From assembly GCA_046290435.1 (NCBI GenBank), contig JBKAGO010000047.1:19568-83567 (forward strand): a DNA stretch of 64,000 nt, read 5' to 3'. A program made the translations under genes and the position numbers. How positions within the stretch are numbered: the stretch's first letter is position 1; every line of letters starts with the position of its first letter. Below are positions 44,665 through 53,398 of this stretch, in pieces. This stretch comes from CAVQUE01 sp046290435. Its GTDB lineage: Bacteria; Actinomycetota; Acidimicrobiia; Acidimicrobiales; UBA8592. Below the pieces are notes generated by a model that saw only the letters and a list, made by a program, of their open reading frames with translations, had not been told where the DNA came from and searched no databases.

Positions 44665-44785
44665 AGACAAACGCCCCAGCAATAGAGGCCACCCATAGGC
44701 GCTCCCGGTGGTCGCCGCGTATAACGACCCCCGCATAAGAAGCGAGCAGCAATAGCACGACGACCACGGGGAACCACGATGGCAT
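44624..44785 (-). CDS. small two-helix membrane protein
   Basis: A 53-residue protein: MPSWFPVVVVLLLLASYAGVV, a short charged loop (RGDHRERLW), then ASIAGAFVFTLAAALLLIWVS. AGGGTT eight bases before the ATG supports the start. It overlaps the 3' end of the convergent LuxR gene by 41 bp and follows the secreted-protein gene. Function unknown. Confidence 0.45.
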   Translation of the reverse strand: MPSWFPVVVVLLLLASYAGVVIRGDHRERLWVASIAGAFVFTLAAALLLIWVS

Positions 44786-44795
44786 GCGCCGAACC

Positions 44796-45395
44796 CTACA
44801 TTGGCTCACCGAGGCATGCAACGACGAACGTAGCCCTTATTGTTCGACCTCGCCATACGTCGCGCACGCCCTCTGCGCATGCAAGCGGCGAGCCGCCGAC
44901 GTAGAGAGCCCAGTTCCACAGTTTGCGGAGTGCGAAGGCATTCTGGCCACGAGGCAAGACTTGAGGCTTCCACTCGCGATAGTCGCACGTGTAGTTGTTC
45001 GTGGGCGACTCCCAGATGCAGCCGCTGTACATTCCCCCATCCGGGGTTACGATACTGATCCCGAAGCGTGACGCATTCGATCCGGCAACTGCCAAGGGGC
45101 GCTCCCGCGGACTAAAGTCAACGACCCAGTTCCGCCGGTTTCCGTGCTCCTCGCTGCCAGCGATACTGCGACAGTACCACACGTACTCGGAATCGCGGCT
45201 TTGATTAAAGCAGGCTGTTGGTCGATTTCGTTGAATAGGAACACCTGCGAACCAGTCTGCCCGAAGCTCCTTTCCTGGGTCGCGCGTCGTCGTCGTGACT
45301 TCATAAGCTGCGGCTGGCGAGGCGGCCACAACAAGCGTTGATGCGACGAGCAAGGCGGATACAAAGGCTGATAGAGAGCGTCTCAGGACGAGCAT
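44796..45395 (-). CDS. secreted Cys-containing protein, unknown function
   Basis: A 199-residue protein with a clear signal peptide (MLVLRRSLSAFVSALLVAST..ASPAAA-YEV). The mature part has Cys in ACFNQ, WYCRS, SGCIW, YTCDY, LACAEG and VACLG: six in all, enough for three disulfides. It is rich in Trp, Asn and Tyr. No family recognised. AAGGAG seven bases before the ATG supports the start. Lower GC than the flanking genes, suggesting transfer. Confidence 0.6.
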   Translation of the reverse strand: MLVLRRSLSAFVSALLVASTLVVAASPAAAYEVTTTTRDPGKELRADWFAGVPIQRNRPTACFNQSRDSEYVWYCRSIAGSEEHGNRRNWVVDFSPRERPLAVAGSNASRFGISIVTPDGGMYSGCIWESPTNNYTCDYREWKPQVLPRGQNAFALRKLWNWALYVGGSPLACAEGVRDVWRGRTIRATFVVACLGEPM

Positions 45396-45680
45396 TTCAG
45401 AATCTCCTTGTGCCAAGGCGGACGATCGGCCGCTTTGGCATCTTTGAAGAATTGCTCGTGCATGTCCCGCCAACTCGCTGCCAGGCCGGGCAAGTCGTGC
45501 CGGGGGGGCGGCCATCGATGAGCAGCGCTAAGGCCAGGCCGAGTTGCCGGCGATGCGTGGAGTGGCCGAAGGCTGTCAAGTTGTGCCTCTGCACGACCGC
45601 AGTGCCATCTGCCTCGTTCGGACAGCTGAATCGGGAACTCGCTTTGACCCTGGGGGCCGTTGGCCGGCGACTGGGTGCTC
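45383..45680 (-). pseudogene. frame-disrupted open frame at a G7 tract, unknown
   Basis: Two minus-strand frames join into protein-like sequence: RVKASSRFSCPNEADGTAVV..QLGLALALLIDGRPP, then after seven consecutive Gs on the plus strand (45502-45508) RHDLPGLAASWRDMHEQFFKDAKAADRPPWHKEIL. The end overlaps the start of the secreted-protein gene by 13 bp. No family recognised and the 5' end is unclear. A tentative reading; the remaining 45681-45919 shows nothing recognisable. Confidence 0.35.
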
Positions 45681-45919
45681 GGATCGGCCCGACGACGTCG
45701 AGGACGCTGCGTCGAAGCAGCCGGTGCAGCGCTAGATGGACTCCTCTCGACCAACCGTGGGCTCGCATCCTGAGACGACTTCCCCGAGGGCGACGTAGCC
45801 GCCATGCTTCGACCGGTCGCTGCACCGTTCCGTCGCTTTCGGCATCGCCCGCGACCGAGCTCACCTACGCATGCACCAACCTCCCAACCGGCGATTCACC
45901 CCGACCTGAGCCCTGCGAG

Positions 45920-45988
45920 CGGTCGCGGTCGTTGTAGTTGGTCGACGGCACTCGAAACACGTCGTCGACCTGGTCGACAGTGCCACTG
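45920..45988 (-). pseudogene. duplicated N-terminal piece of the Rieske oxygenase gene
   Basis: 69 bp encoding GTVDQVDDVFRVPSTNYND on the minus strand, matching GTVDQADDVFRVPSTNYYD of the intact gene (43326-43394). About 84% identical at the DNA level by eye, same orientation. It marks the right edge of the low-GC island. Confidence 0.75.
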
Positions 45989-46089
45989 GGTAATAGGTCG
46001 GGTTGTGCGGGCGGGGCGGCGCCGATGACTGCGGCTGCGGTCGACTGGTCCTCCGGCGAGCCGAGGCGCCGGGGAGTAGTTTCGCCGCC

Positions 46090-47346
46090 ATGGACTTCAC
46101 CATCCCGGCTCGCACCCAGCAGCTCCTCGACGACCTCGACGCGTTCATCGACGACGTCATCAAGCCCATGGAGCAAGAAGACGACAACATCCGCTTCTTC
46201 GACCACCGTCGCGAAGACGCCCGCACCGACTGGGACCGCGACGGTCTCCCCAACGCCGAGTGGGAGGCGCTGCTGGTCCGCATGCGCAAGGCCGCCGACG
46301 AGGCCGGCTTCTACCGCTGGCACCTGCCCGAGCGTTTCGGCGGCCAGAACGGCACCAACCTCGACATGGCCATCGTGCGCGAGCACCTGGCCCGCAAGGG
46401 GCTGGGCCTGCACAACGACCTCCAGAACGAGAGCTCCATCGTCGGCAACCTCGTCACCGTGTTGATGATGGAGAAGTTCGGCTCCGAGGCCCAGCAGGCC
46501 GAGTGGATCCCGAAGATGCTGGCCGGCGAGGCCCGCATCGGCTTCGGCCTGACCGAACCGCTCCACGGTTCCGACGCCACCTGGATGGAGACCACCGCAG
46601 TGCGCGACGGCGACGAGTGGGTCATCAACGGCGAGAAGTACTGGAACACCGGGCTGCACCACGCCACCCACGACTACATCTTCGCCCGCACCTCCGGGAA
46701 CCCCGGCGAGGGCCACGGCATCACCTGCTTCATCGTGCCCGTGCAGACGCCGGGCTTCGAGGTGAAGGAGTTCATGTGGACGTTCAACATGCCCACCGAC
46801 CACGCCCACGTCGTGCTCAGCGACGTGCGCGTCAGCAACGACGACATCCTCGGTGACGAGGGTCGGGGCCTGCAGACCGCGCAGCTGTTCGTGCACGAGA
46901 ACCGCATCCGCCAGGCGGCGTCGTCGCTCGGCGCCGGCCTGCACTGCATCGACGTCGCCGTCCAGTGGGCCAACAACCGCACGACGTTCGGCAAGAAACT
47001 GTCGACCAACCAGGCCATCCAGTTCCCGTTGGCCGAGCTCTACACCGAGGCCGAGATGCTGCGGGCGCTGATCCACAAGACGGCGTGGCAGCTCGACGAG
47101 GGCATCGATCACATGGAGATCACCGACAAGGTGGCCATGTGCAACTACCGCGGCAACCGGTTCTGCTGCGACGCCGCCGACCGGGCGATGCAGACCTGCG
47201 GTGGCGCCGGCTACGACCGCCGCATGCCGTTCGAGCACATCTACCGCCACCACCGCCGCTACCGCATCACCGAGGGCTCCGAGGAGATCCAGATCCGCAA
47301 GGTCGCCGGGTCGCTGTTCGGTTTCAGCGGCCGCGCCAAGGGCTGA
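46090..47346 (+). CDS. acyl-CoA dehydrogenase family protein
   Basis: A 418-residue flavoprotein. It contains ARIGFGLTEPLHGSDATWMETTA, WVINGEKYWNTG, the arginine-rich RIRQAASSLGAGLHCID..RTTFGKKLSTNQAIQF, CGGAGYDRRMPFEHIYRHHRRYRITEGSEEIQIR. The Glu in RITEGS is at the position of the catalytic base of medium-chain enzymes. Catalyses alpha,beta-dehydrogenation of acyl-CoA. The ATG at 46090 begins MDFTIPARTQQLL; no strong ribosome site. Confidence 0.88.
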   Translation: MDFTIPARTQQLLDDLDAFIDDVIKPMEQEDDNIRFFDHRREDARTDWDRDGLPNAEWEALLVRMRKAADEAGFYRWHLPERFGGQNGTNLDMAIVREHLARKGLGLHNDLQNESSIVGNLVTVLMMEKFGSEAQQAEWIPKMLAGEARIGFGLTEPLHGSDATWMETTAVRDGDEWVINGEKYWNTGLHHATHDYIFARTSGNPGEGHGITCFIVPVQTPGFEVKEFMWTFNMPTDHAHVVLSDVRVSNDDILGDEGRGLQTAQLFVHENRIRQAASSLGAGLHCIDVAVQWANNRTTFGKKLSTNQAIQFPLAELYTEAEMLRALIHKTAWQLDEGIDHMEITDKVAMCNYRGNRFCCDAADRAMQTCGGAGYDRRMPFEHIYRHHRRYRITEGSEEIQIRKVAGSLFGFSGRAKG

Positions 47347-47367
47347 CGGCGACAGCGGTATCAGACG

Positions 47368-48489
47368 GTGGGCGCGGGGCGCTTTCTCGGCGGCGTGCGC
47401 CCGAACGGCTTTCGGACTCGTTCGGCGCGGACGAAGCCGTCGCATCTGTACTGGCCCCGGGTCCGGATGGGCCTGCTCGCCCTGGCCATCGTCATCGGCG
47501 TCGGCTGGGTCGGCTACCGGCTCCAGGGGCTCGGGGGCATCGATGCGCTGTTCCAGACCGTGCAGACGGTCACGACGGTGGGCTTCAACGAGGTGGGGAC
47601 GGTCGACCGCACCTACCAGATCTTCACCATCGCCTTGATGCTCGTGGGCGTCGGGACGGCGCTGTACACGCTCGGCGTGTCGCTCGAGGCCCTGCTCGAG
47701 GGGCGGCTGAGCGCAGACTTCCGGAGGTTCCAGATGGACAAGGAGATCGATCGGCTGCGGGGGCACGTCATCGTGTGCGGTCTCGGTCAGGTGGGGTCGG
47801 CGATCGTCGACGACCTGGCCCGATCGGGGCACGAGGTGGTGGCAGTCGATCAGCGTGAGGACCAGGCCGGGATTCCCGACGGCGTCCGCGTCCTGACCGG
47901 CGATGCCACCGACGACGCTGTCCTCGAGCGTGCCGGCCTCGCGCATGCGTCGACGCTCGTGTTGGCCATGGACGCCGACGCGTCGAACGTGTTCGTTGCG
48001 CTGTCGGCCCGCCGGACCCGGCCGGATCTGCTGATCGTGGCCCGGTCGTCGAGGCCGGGATCGGATTCGAAGCTGCTCCAGGCGGGCGCGGACCGGGTGA
48101 TCAACCCCCACGCCGTCGGCGGCGCCCGTATGGCCGCGCTGGTCGATCGACGCAACGTGACCGACTTCGTCGACCTGATCCACGGCGCCGTGCCGGGAGG
48201 AGTGTCGCTCGTCGAGGTCGAGGTCGGCGCCGTCGCCGGGGCCGGCGGCGGGCGTGGCGGCGCCGGTGACGTCAGCGGAGGTGGTGGCGGTGGGTCAAGA
48301 CACGACCACGGCCTGACGTGCGGCGAGGTCGCCAAGATGTCGGGTGCGGTGGTGCTCGCGCTGCGGCGGCCCGATGGCCCCCTCGAACCGAACCCGACCG
48401 CCGACACCGCCCTGCATCGCGGCGACGTCGTCATCGCCTTGGGGACGGTCGAGGAACAGGATCGGCTGGTCGAGGCCCTGGGCAGCTGA
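47368..48489 (+). CDS. two-TM potassium channel with TrkA (RCK) domains
   Basis: A 373-residue protein. Two membrane segments (MGLLALAIVIGVGWVGY; IFTIALMLVGVGTALYTLG) flank a pore loop at residues 67-77, TVTTVGFNEVG, in place of the common TVGYGD. A Rossmann RCK domain follows (HVIVCGLGQVGSAIVDDLARSGHEVVAVD, LTGDATDD), then a C-terminal TrkA_C region interrupted by a Gly-rich stretch ending in RHDHG. The start is a GTG at 47368. Likely a ligand-gated K+ channel. Convergent with the sulfotransferase gene across hairpin B10. Confidence 0.8.
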   Translation: MGAGRFLGGVRPNGFRTRSARTKPSHLYWPRVRMGLLALAIVIGVGWVGYRLQGLGGIDALFQTVQTVTTVGFNEVGTVDRTYQIFTIALMLVGVGTALYTLGVSLEALLEGRLSADFRRFQMDKEIDRLRGHVIVCGLGQVGSAIVDDLARSGHEVVAVDQREDQAGIPDGVRVLTGDATDDAVLERAGLAHASTLVLAMDADASNVFVALSARRTRPDLLIVARSSRPGSDSKLLQAGADRVINPHAVGGARMAALVDRRNVTDFVDLIHGAVPGGVSLVEVEVGAVAGAGGGRGGAGDVSGGGGGGSRHDHGLTCGEVAKMSGAVVLALRRPDGPLEPNPTADTALHRGDVVIALGTVEEQDRLVEALGS

Positions 48490-48533
48490 CTGGCGCCGAA
48501 AACCGTCGCCAGGGCGACGAGTTTCGGCGCCAG
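48490..48533. repeat. family B hairpin, single copy B10
   Basis: 44 bp, starting directly after the channel gene stop. The inner stem GTCGCC/GGCGAC pairs perfectly. It occupies nearly all of the gap between the convergent channel and sulfotransferase genes. Confidence 0.92.
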
Positions 48534-48541
48534 TCCCGATG

Positions 48542-49174
48542 TCACACCGGGCGGCGGCCCTCGCTGATCGCGGCGATGAAGTCCTCGGTGCTGTTGGAGT
48601 GCGGGAACGGCTCGGTCGGGACCGGAAGACCGAGACGTTCGCAGATCGGCTCCCAGCCGTCGCCGGGGCTCCATTCGAGCCGGCGTTCGGCAGGGACCAC
48701 CTCACGGATGCGGGCGTTGTGGGCGCCGAACGCGGCCTTGGCGGCGTCGGCATCGCCGAGATCCGACGTGAACGTCGACGCGAACATCGTCTTCACCATC
48801 TTCAGCCGCGGGTGCTGCTCGATGATCTCGGCGGGCGCGCTGCGGACTCCGGCGAAGATGGTGGCGTCGGCGCTGGCCCACCAGGCATCGGCGTTGCGCA
48901 CCGAATGCAGCACGAGGGCGTCGGGGAACGCGTCGGCGATCTCGACGGCGAACGCCGCCGCGGGCCAGTCGACCACGGCGCTCCAGCCGTCGAAGAACGC
49001 CTGCCAGTCGGGCGGGTTTCCCTCGAACGCGGCCTGCCACACCGGGACGTCATCCTCGCGATCCATGACCGCGGCCATGTGGTAGCAGGGCCCGCCCAGC
49101 AGCTGCTCGAGGGCCAGCTTCAGCGAATGCGTACCTGTGCGTCCGAGCCCGGCACCCACCACCTGCAACGTCAT
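48542..49174 (-). CDS. sulfotransferase family protein
   Basis: A 210-residue protein. The 5'-phosphosulfate-binding loop GAGLGRTGTHSLK is at residues 7-19, and the 3'-phosphate-type segment LVLHSVRNADAWWASA follows. This matches the short bacterial/fungal sulfotransferase-like group (Sulfotransfer_4 type) whose acceptors are mostly unknown. The ATG at 49174 has GGAGGA six bases upstream; a longer open frame upstream is not supported. Confidence 0.8.
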   Translation of the reverse strand: MTLQVVGAGLGRTGTHSLKLALEQLLGGPCYHMAAVMDREDDVPVWQAAFEGNPPDWQAFFDGWSAVVDWPAAAFAVEIADAFPDALVLHSVRNADAWWASADATIFAGVRSAPAEIIEQHPRLKMVKTMFASTFTSDLGDADAAKAAFGAHNARIREVVPAERRLEWSPGDGWEPICERLGLPVPTEPFPHSNSTEDFIAAISEGRRPV

Positions 49175-49437
49175 GGTTGTCCTCCCCCGCCATTCGACGG
49201 TGATCTGTTGCGCCGCCGCCGGCGACCGACCGCGGCTCTGGCCCTTCACCGAAGCTGCGATGCGGCGGCTGCCGTCGCCGTTCCCATCGACGCCCAACTC
49301 GCGGCGACCGTACCAGTGCCCGTTCGAGCCATGTCGACGTGCCGCTCTGCGCACTCCGGCGACGGGCCGACCCGCGCCCGCCGATGTGACGTCGGGCACT
49401 ACGATCGCGCCCCTACGAACCGGGGGGGGAGGGTGCC

Positions 49438-50517
49438 ATGACGGTGGATGTGCCGAGTGAGGCGTCGGAGATCACGCCCGAGTGGCTGAGCGCAGCGTTC
49501 GCCGAGGGCGGGCTGGCCGGCGCTGCGGTCAGCGGGATCGATGCCACGCGCATCGGCGAGGGCGTGGGCTTCATGGGCGAGCTGCACCGCCTCGCCATCA
49601 CCTACGCCGACGCGCCCGACGGAGCACCGGCGTCGGTGATCGCCAAGATGCCCACCGCCGACCCCGGCGGGCGCACCATGGGCACGATGCTGCGGCTCTA
49701 CGAGAAGGAGTCCGGCTTCTACCGTCACCTGTCGGCCGACTGCCCGGCACCGACGGCGCGCTGCTTCTACAACGGCGCCGAGCCCGAGGCGCAGAAGTGG
49801 TGCCTGCTGCTCGAGGACCTCGCCGACCACGAGCCGGGCGATCAGCTCCGGCCACGCACCCTCGACGAGACCATGTCGATGATCTCCACACTCGCCCGCA
49901 TCCACGCGACGTGGTCCGACGGTCGAGCCGACACGCACGGCTGGCTCCCCAAGGTCGACGACCCTTGCAGCGCCGGCATGGTCGCCATGTTCGACGACGC
50001 GTACCCGGTGACCATGGAGCGCTACGGCCACGTCATCCCCGCCTACATGCACGACTGGGGGCCACGGTTCGCACCGACGGCGCTCGACTGGATCGCCGGC
50101 TTCGCCGCCCAGCCGAGCACCATCATCCACGGCGACTACCGCACCGACAACTTCCTGTTCGCGCCCGACGGGTCCTCGGTGCTGCTCGACTGGCAGCTCA
50201 CGTCCCGGGGCCCCGACGCCTACGACCTGTACTACTTCCTGGCCATGTCGCCCGACCCCGACGTGGTGTGCGAGAGCTTCGACATGCTGGTCGACCTCTA
50301 CCTCACCGAGCTCGCCGCTGCCGGTGCCACGCCACCGACCCGCGACGTCCTGCTCGACCAGATGCGCGGCATCGGCCTGTGGTTCACCGTGCTCGGCATC
50401 GTGACGTTCTCGATGATCGACTCCGCCAACACCCGCGGCGAGGAGCTCTTCCTCAGCATGTGGCGCCGCGGCTTCCAGGTCGCCGAACGCCTCGACCTCT
50501 CACCAGCCGTGCCGTGA
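49438..50517 (+). CDS. APH/ecdysteroid-kinase-like phosphotransferase
   Basis: A 359-residue kinase-fold protein and a close relative of the one at 36430 (both start with an EITPEWLSAAF/ELTPEWFSETL segment and share GEGVGFMGEL/GAGIGFVGEL). It has SVIAKMPTA, CLLLEDLADH, the catalytic HGDYRTDNFLF and LLDWQL. The substrate is probably a hydroxylated lipid or acyl-CoA. The ATG follows GGGGGGGAGGG. The lipoprotein gene overlaps its stop by four bases (GTGA). Confidence 0.82.
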   Translation: MTVDVPSEASEITPEWLSAAFAEGGLAGAAVSGIDATRIGEGVGFMGELHRLAITYADAPDGAPASVIAKMPTADPGGRTMGTMLRLYEKESGFYRHLSADCPAPTARCFYNGAEPEAQKWCLLLEDLADHEPGDQLRPRTLDETMSMISTLARIHATWSDGRADTHGWLPKVDDPCSAGMVAMFDDAYPVTMERYGHVIPAYMHDWGPRFAPTALDWIAGFAAQPSTIIHGDYRTDNFLFAPDGSSVLLDWQLTSRGPDAYDLYYFLAMSPDPDVVCESFDMLVDLYLTELAAAGATPPTRDVLLDQMRGIGLWFTVLGIVTFSMIDSANTRGEELFLSMWRRGFQVAERLDLSPAVP

Positions 50518-50999
50518 CCCGCAGCCCCCGCCGCTGGGCGGGTGTGCTGGTGCTCGCTGTCGCGGCGATGCTGCTCGCCGGCGGCTGCGGGTGTGACGTC
50601 GACTGTGCCGCACCCACCATCGAGCCCACCGTGCTGCGCGGGACGGTGACCGAGCGCGACGGCGCCGTCGCCACCATCGAGCTCGCCGACGGCACGACCC
50701 GGGTCGTGCAGGTCACCGGTCGGGCCTGGGCACTCGAGACCGGGAGTGCCTACCGGTTCCCCGTCGGCGAGGGCGACGACGGGACACTTCGGGCGACGAT
50801 GCCCGGTGGCTGTGCCTGCGGACCGGTGGTCACCGACTCCGACGGCGACCCGGTCGATGTCTCGGTGTGGGCATGGCTGCTGCGCGGGATCGAGCGGATC
50901 GCCATCGTCAGCGGGATCGGCTTCGGCGCCGTGGTGCTGCTGTGGTGGCTCGGGCGGACGGTCCTGCACCGGTGGGAGGACCGTCCCGCGCTGCGATGA
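50514..50999 (+). CDS. lipoprotein with C-terminal membrane anchor, unknown function
   Basis: A 161-residue protein: signal with lipobox LLAGGC (Cys at about residue 25) followed by a CGCDVDC cluster, a small beta-rich domain (VLRGTVTERDGAVATIELADGTTRVVQVTG) and a C-terminal hydrophobic segment (IAIVSGIGFGAVVLLWWLG). It starts with GTG overlapping the upstream stop, so it is coupled to the kinase gene. No family recognised. Confidence 0.65.
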   Translation: MTRSPRRWAGVLVLAVAAMLLAGGCGCDVDCAAPTIEPTVLRGTVTERDGAVATIELADGTTRVVQVTGRAWALETGSAYRFPVGEGDDGTLRATMPGGCACGPVVTDSDGDPVDVSVWAWLLRGIERIAIVSGIGFGAVVLLWWLGRTVLHRWEDRPALR

Positions 51000-51078
51000 C
51001 AACTGCTGCGGCGTGTCCGCAGCGCCGCGCCGGCGCCCGGTGCTTGTCCGGGGGGCGAGCCGCGGCGACAGTGGATCG

Positions 51079-51603
51079 ATGCGCTGGTTCGTCGACGGCA
51101 ACAACGTGATGGGGAGCCGGCCCGACGGGTGGTGGAACGACCCCGCCGCAGCGAAGGCCAGGCTGACCCAGGAGATCGCCGAGTGGTGCCGCACCCACGA
51201 CGACCGGGTCGTGGTGGTGTTCGACCGCCCGGTGGCGCCGGCCGCCGAACAGTTGGCCGGCGGAAGCCTCACCGTCGAGTTCGCACCCCGCAGCGGCCGT
51301 GACGCTGCCGATCACCACATCGTGACACTGGTCGAGGTGGCCCTGACCGACGAGGCCGAACAGACCGCCGAGGCCCACGAGGCCGACGACACTGCCGAGG
51401 GCACCCATGGCAGCAATGGCAGCGCCGACCAGAGCGCCGACGAAGAAGCCGACGACACGGCGCCGGACGATGCACCCGGACCGGGCCTGATCGTCGTGAC
51501 CGCCGACCGCGGCCTGATCGAGCGCCTACCGCCAGGCGTCGCCACCCTCGGTCCGGGCCGATTCCGCGATCGCATCGCCGAACACCGCGAACGCCGGCAA
51601 TGA
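51079..51603 (+). CDS. NYN (YacP-like) domain protein with acidic insert
   Basis: A 174-residue PIN-fold ribonuclease-like protein. It begins MRWFVDGNNVMGSRPDGWW with the first conserved Asp, then VVVVFDRP, and ends with IVVTADRGLIERLP with further acidic residues. These are the metal-binding positions expected in NYN domains that cut RNA. Between about residues 95 and 137 there is an insert rich in Glu, Asp and Ala (EQTAEAHEADDTAEG..) that the typical family lacks. No strong ribosome site is visible. Confidence 0.72.
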   Translation: MRWFVDGNNVMGSRPDGWWNDPAAAKARLTQEIAEWCRTHDDRVVVVFDRPVAPAAEQLAGGSLTVEFAPRSGRDAADHHIVTLVEVALTDEAEQTAEAHEADDTAEGTHGSNGSADQSADEEADDTAPDDAPGPGLIVVTADRGLIERLPPGVATLGPGRFRDRIAEHRERRQ

Positions 51604-51671
51604 CCGCGACGGTCAGGCCTTCTCCACCAGTGGATTCGACGACCTGAGCCGGCGGGAAACCCGCCGAACGC

Positions 51672-51754
51672 GGGGCAGTGACTTCACCAACTCGGCGCAG
51701 TGACCGACACTGTTCGACAGCCCGGAGTTGGTTGAAAGTACGACTTGACCCCAG
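51672..51754. repeat. family A element, copy A5, left arm shortened
   Basis: The right arm is intact. The left arm reads GGGGCAGTGACTTCACCAAC, i.e. with internal losses relative to the consensus. It lies between the convergent NYN and 471-residue genes and is followed by two CCCCAGTGGTTCA-type repeats. Confidence 0.85.
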
Positions 51755-51828
51755 TGGTTCAACCCCAGTGGTTCAGCGCCCGGTAGGCCCGCCCCAGTAG
51801 TCCGGCGCCCAGGAGCCCGGAGGGTCCG

Positions 51829-53244
51829 TCAACGGCCGAGGAACCGGTCGAGGCGACGTCGTTCGCGCTCGTGGGCGGCGGTGTCGGTTCGCAGGTCGAG
51901 TGCGCCCGGTCGGGTCGCTCCGTTCGACAGCTCCGCCTCGATCTCGGCTGCGCCGAGCGGCTCGGGTTCGCCGAACACGTCGGTCAACCAGAGCGTCCGT
52001 TCGGTGAACCAGTAGCGGAGCATGGCGACGTCGCCGTCGGGGAGGTCCGACACGAAGCCCTCCGTGGTGACCAGCCCCGCCCACGACAGGTGCACGCCGT
52101 CCCAATCGCGGGCCACCGACGCCCAGTCGGGCACCAGATGCCGGCGGATCGCCATGCGAGCAGCGTTCTGGCCCGGCACCTCGAAGAGTTCGACGGGCAT
52201 AGGTCGGAGAGATCCCTCCGGATGCGGCGCCCACCATCCAGCGGCCAGGGACGTCGGCTCGGCACTCGGCGAGTACCGGAACCAGCCGCCATCGGTGTCG
52301 GCCTCGTACACGGTGGTCACGCGCCCGGACCCGCTCGGCGGCGGGGGCGGGTGTGCGAGGTGGGGAGCCGGCCCGATCGGGCCGGGCGACGACTCACCCA
52401 CCCGAGTCGGCTCGGATCGAGACGCGTTCGATTCGCCGAGCAGCATCGGTGATTCACTCGCGGCGGTCGGCTCGGGCGGCGACTCGCTCACGCCGGTCGG
52501 CTCGGTTCGCGACGAGTCCAACTCGGGGAGCAGCATCGGCGACTGGTTCGGGCCGGGTAGCTCCCATTCTTCCTGGCCGGGAACAGCGGGCGCCGGGTAT
52601 GCGGTGACCAGGCGCACCCAGTCGTCAGGGCGGTGGATCTCGAACACCCGGGCCTTGGGGCGTACGGGCAGGTGCCACCGCACGACGGGGCCCGGATACA
52701 TCTCCCACACCTCGACGAGCGCCTCGTGCAGCACAACCGGAGGGTCGGTGACGGTCCACAACCCGCCGAAGGTGAACTGACCGGCGCCGTAGGCATCGTC
52801 GAAGTCACCCAGCCTGAGCGTTCCGGCGTCGCCCGCGCCTCGCCTGGCCCGCGACGGGTCGATGGCGGTCGTCCAGAACTGCTGGGCGCTTCGATCGAGG
52901 GATTGTTGGAGGTCGTCGCGGAAGCGCGCGGCGACGGCCTCGGCGATCGGTCGCCGGGCCTCGGCGTCGCGGTATGCCGAGGCGGCACACTGCGACGCAT
53001 CCCCGATCCACGGGCCGACGTCGGTGGTCTCGGCCCGCAGCAGGAGCTCGATGAGCTCGGCGAAGGCGATCGAGCGCACAAGTGCGACAGCTGCGTCGAC
53101 ACCGGCAGGGGTCGACGCCGGCGACTCACCCCCGGCCATCTCGCCGTCGACAGCGCGCCACTCGAGTCGGGCCAGTGTGGCGACGCCGAGCGGCGCCGCG
53201 AGCAACGCTCCTGCGAGATCTGCCGGGAGGTTCACGCCCGGCAC
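51829..53244 (-). CDS. large hypothetical protein with internal repeats
   Basis: A 471-residue protein not recognised as any family. The N-terminal two-thirds is Ala/Glu/Trp-rich and looks globular. At about residues 235-292 it carries two similar blocks, each PMLL-x-E-x-(D/N)-(A/S)SR-x-EPT-x-V-x-ES, separated by Pro/Glu/Ser-rich linkers. The C-terminal part (GGWFRYSP, GWWAPHPEGSLRPMPVELFEVPGQ) is Trp-rich. Start GTG at 53244; a second GTG lies three codons later. Confidence 0.55.
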   Translation of the reverse strand: MPGVNLPADLAGALLAAPLGVATLARLEWRAVDGEMAGGESPASTPAGVDAAVALVRSIAFAELIELLLRAETTDVGPWIGDASQCAASAYRDAEARRPIAEAVAARFRDDLQQSLDRSAQQFWTTAIDPSRARRGAGDAGTLRLGDFDDAYGAGQFTFGGLWTVTDPPVVLHEALVEVWEMYPGPVVRWHLPVRPKARVFEIHRPDDWVRLVTAYPAPAVPGQEEWELPGPNQSPMLLPELDSSRTEPTGVSESPPEPTAASESPMLLGESNASRSEPTRVGESSPGPIGPAPHLAHPPPPPSGSGRVTTVYEADTDGGWFRYSPSAEPTSLAAGWWAPHPEGSLRPMPVELFEVPGQNAARMAIRRHLVPDWASVARDWDGVHLSWAGLVTTEGFVSDLPDGDVAMLRYWFTERTLWLTDVFGEPEPLGAAEIEAELSNGATRPGALDLRTDTAAHERERRRLDRFLGR

Positions 53245-53398
53245 CGTAGGCCGGACTGCTGATCAGACGCCGGGGATTTCCGTGGCCGCGCCGACAGCGA
53301 CGGACCGCTCGGGCCCTGCCAACCGGATGGGGTAGAGGCGGAGACGGAACGCACGTGCCCGCTCCGGTTCCGGTCGAGGCGGCGCCGACCGCCCGGCG

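Noticed and set aside
45338..45937. 199-codon plus-strand frame in the island
   Set aside because: Arg/Ser-rich without motifs; the minus-strand fragments across the same bases look more protein-like.
48490..48533. Family B hairpins as plain rho-independent terminators
   Set aside because: No U tract on either side, and several copies lie in divergent gaps where no transcript ends.
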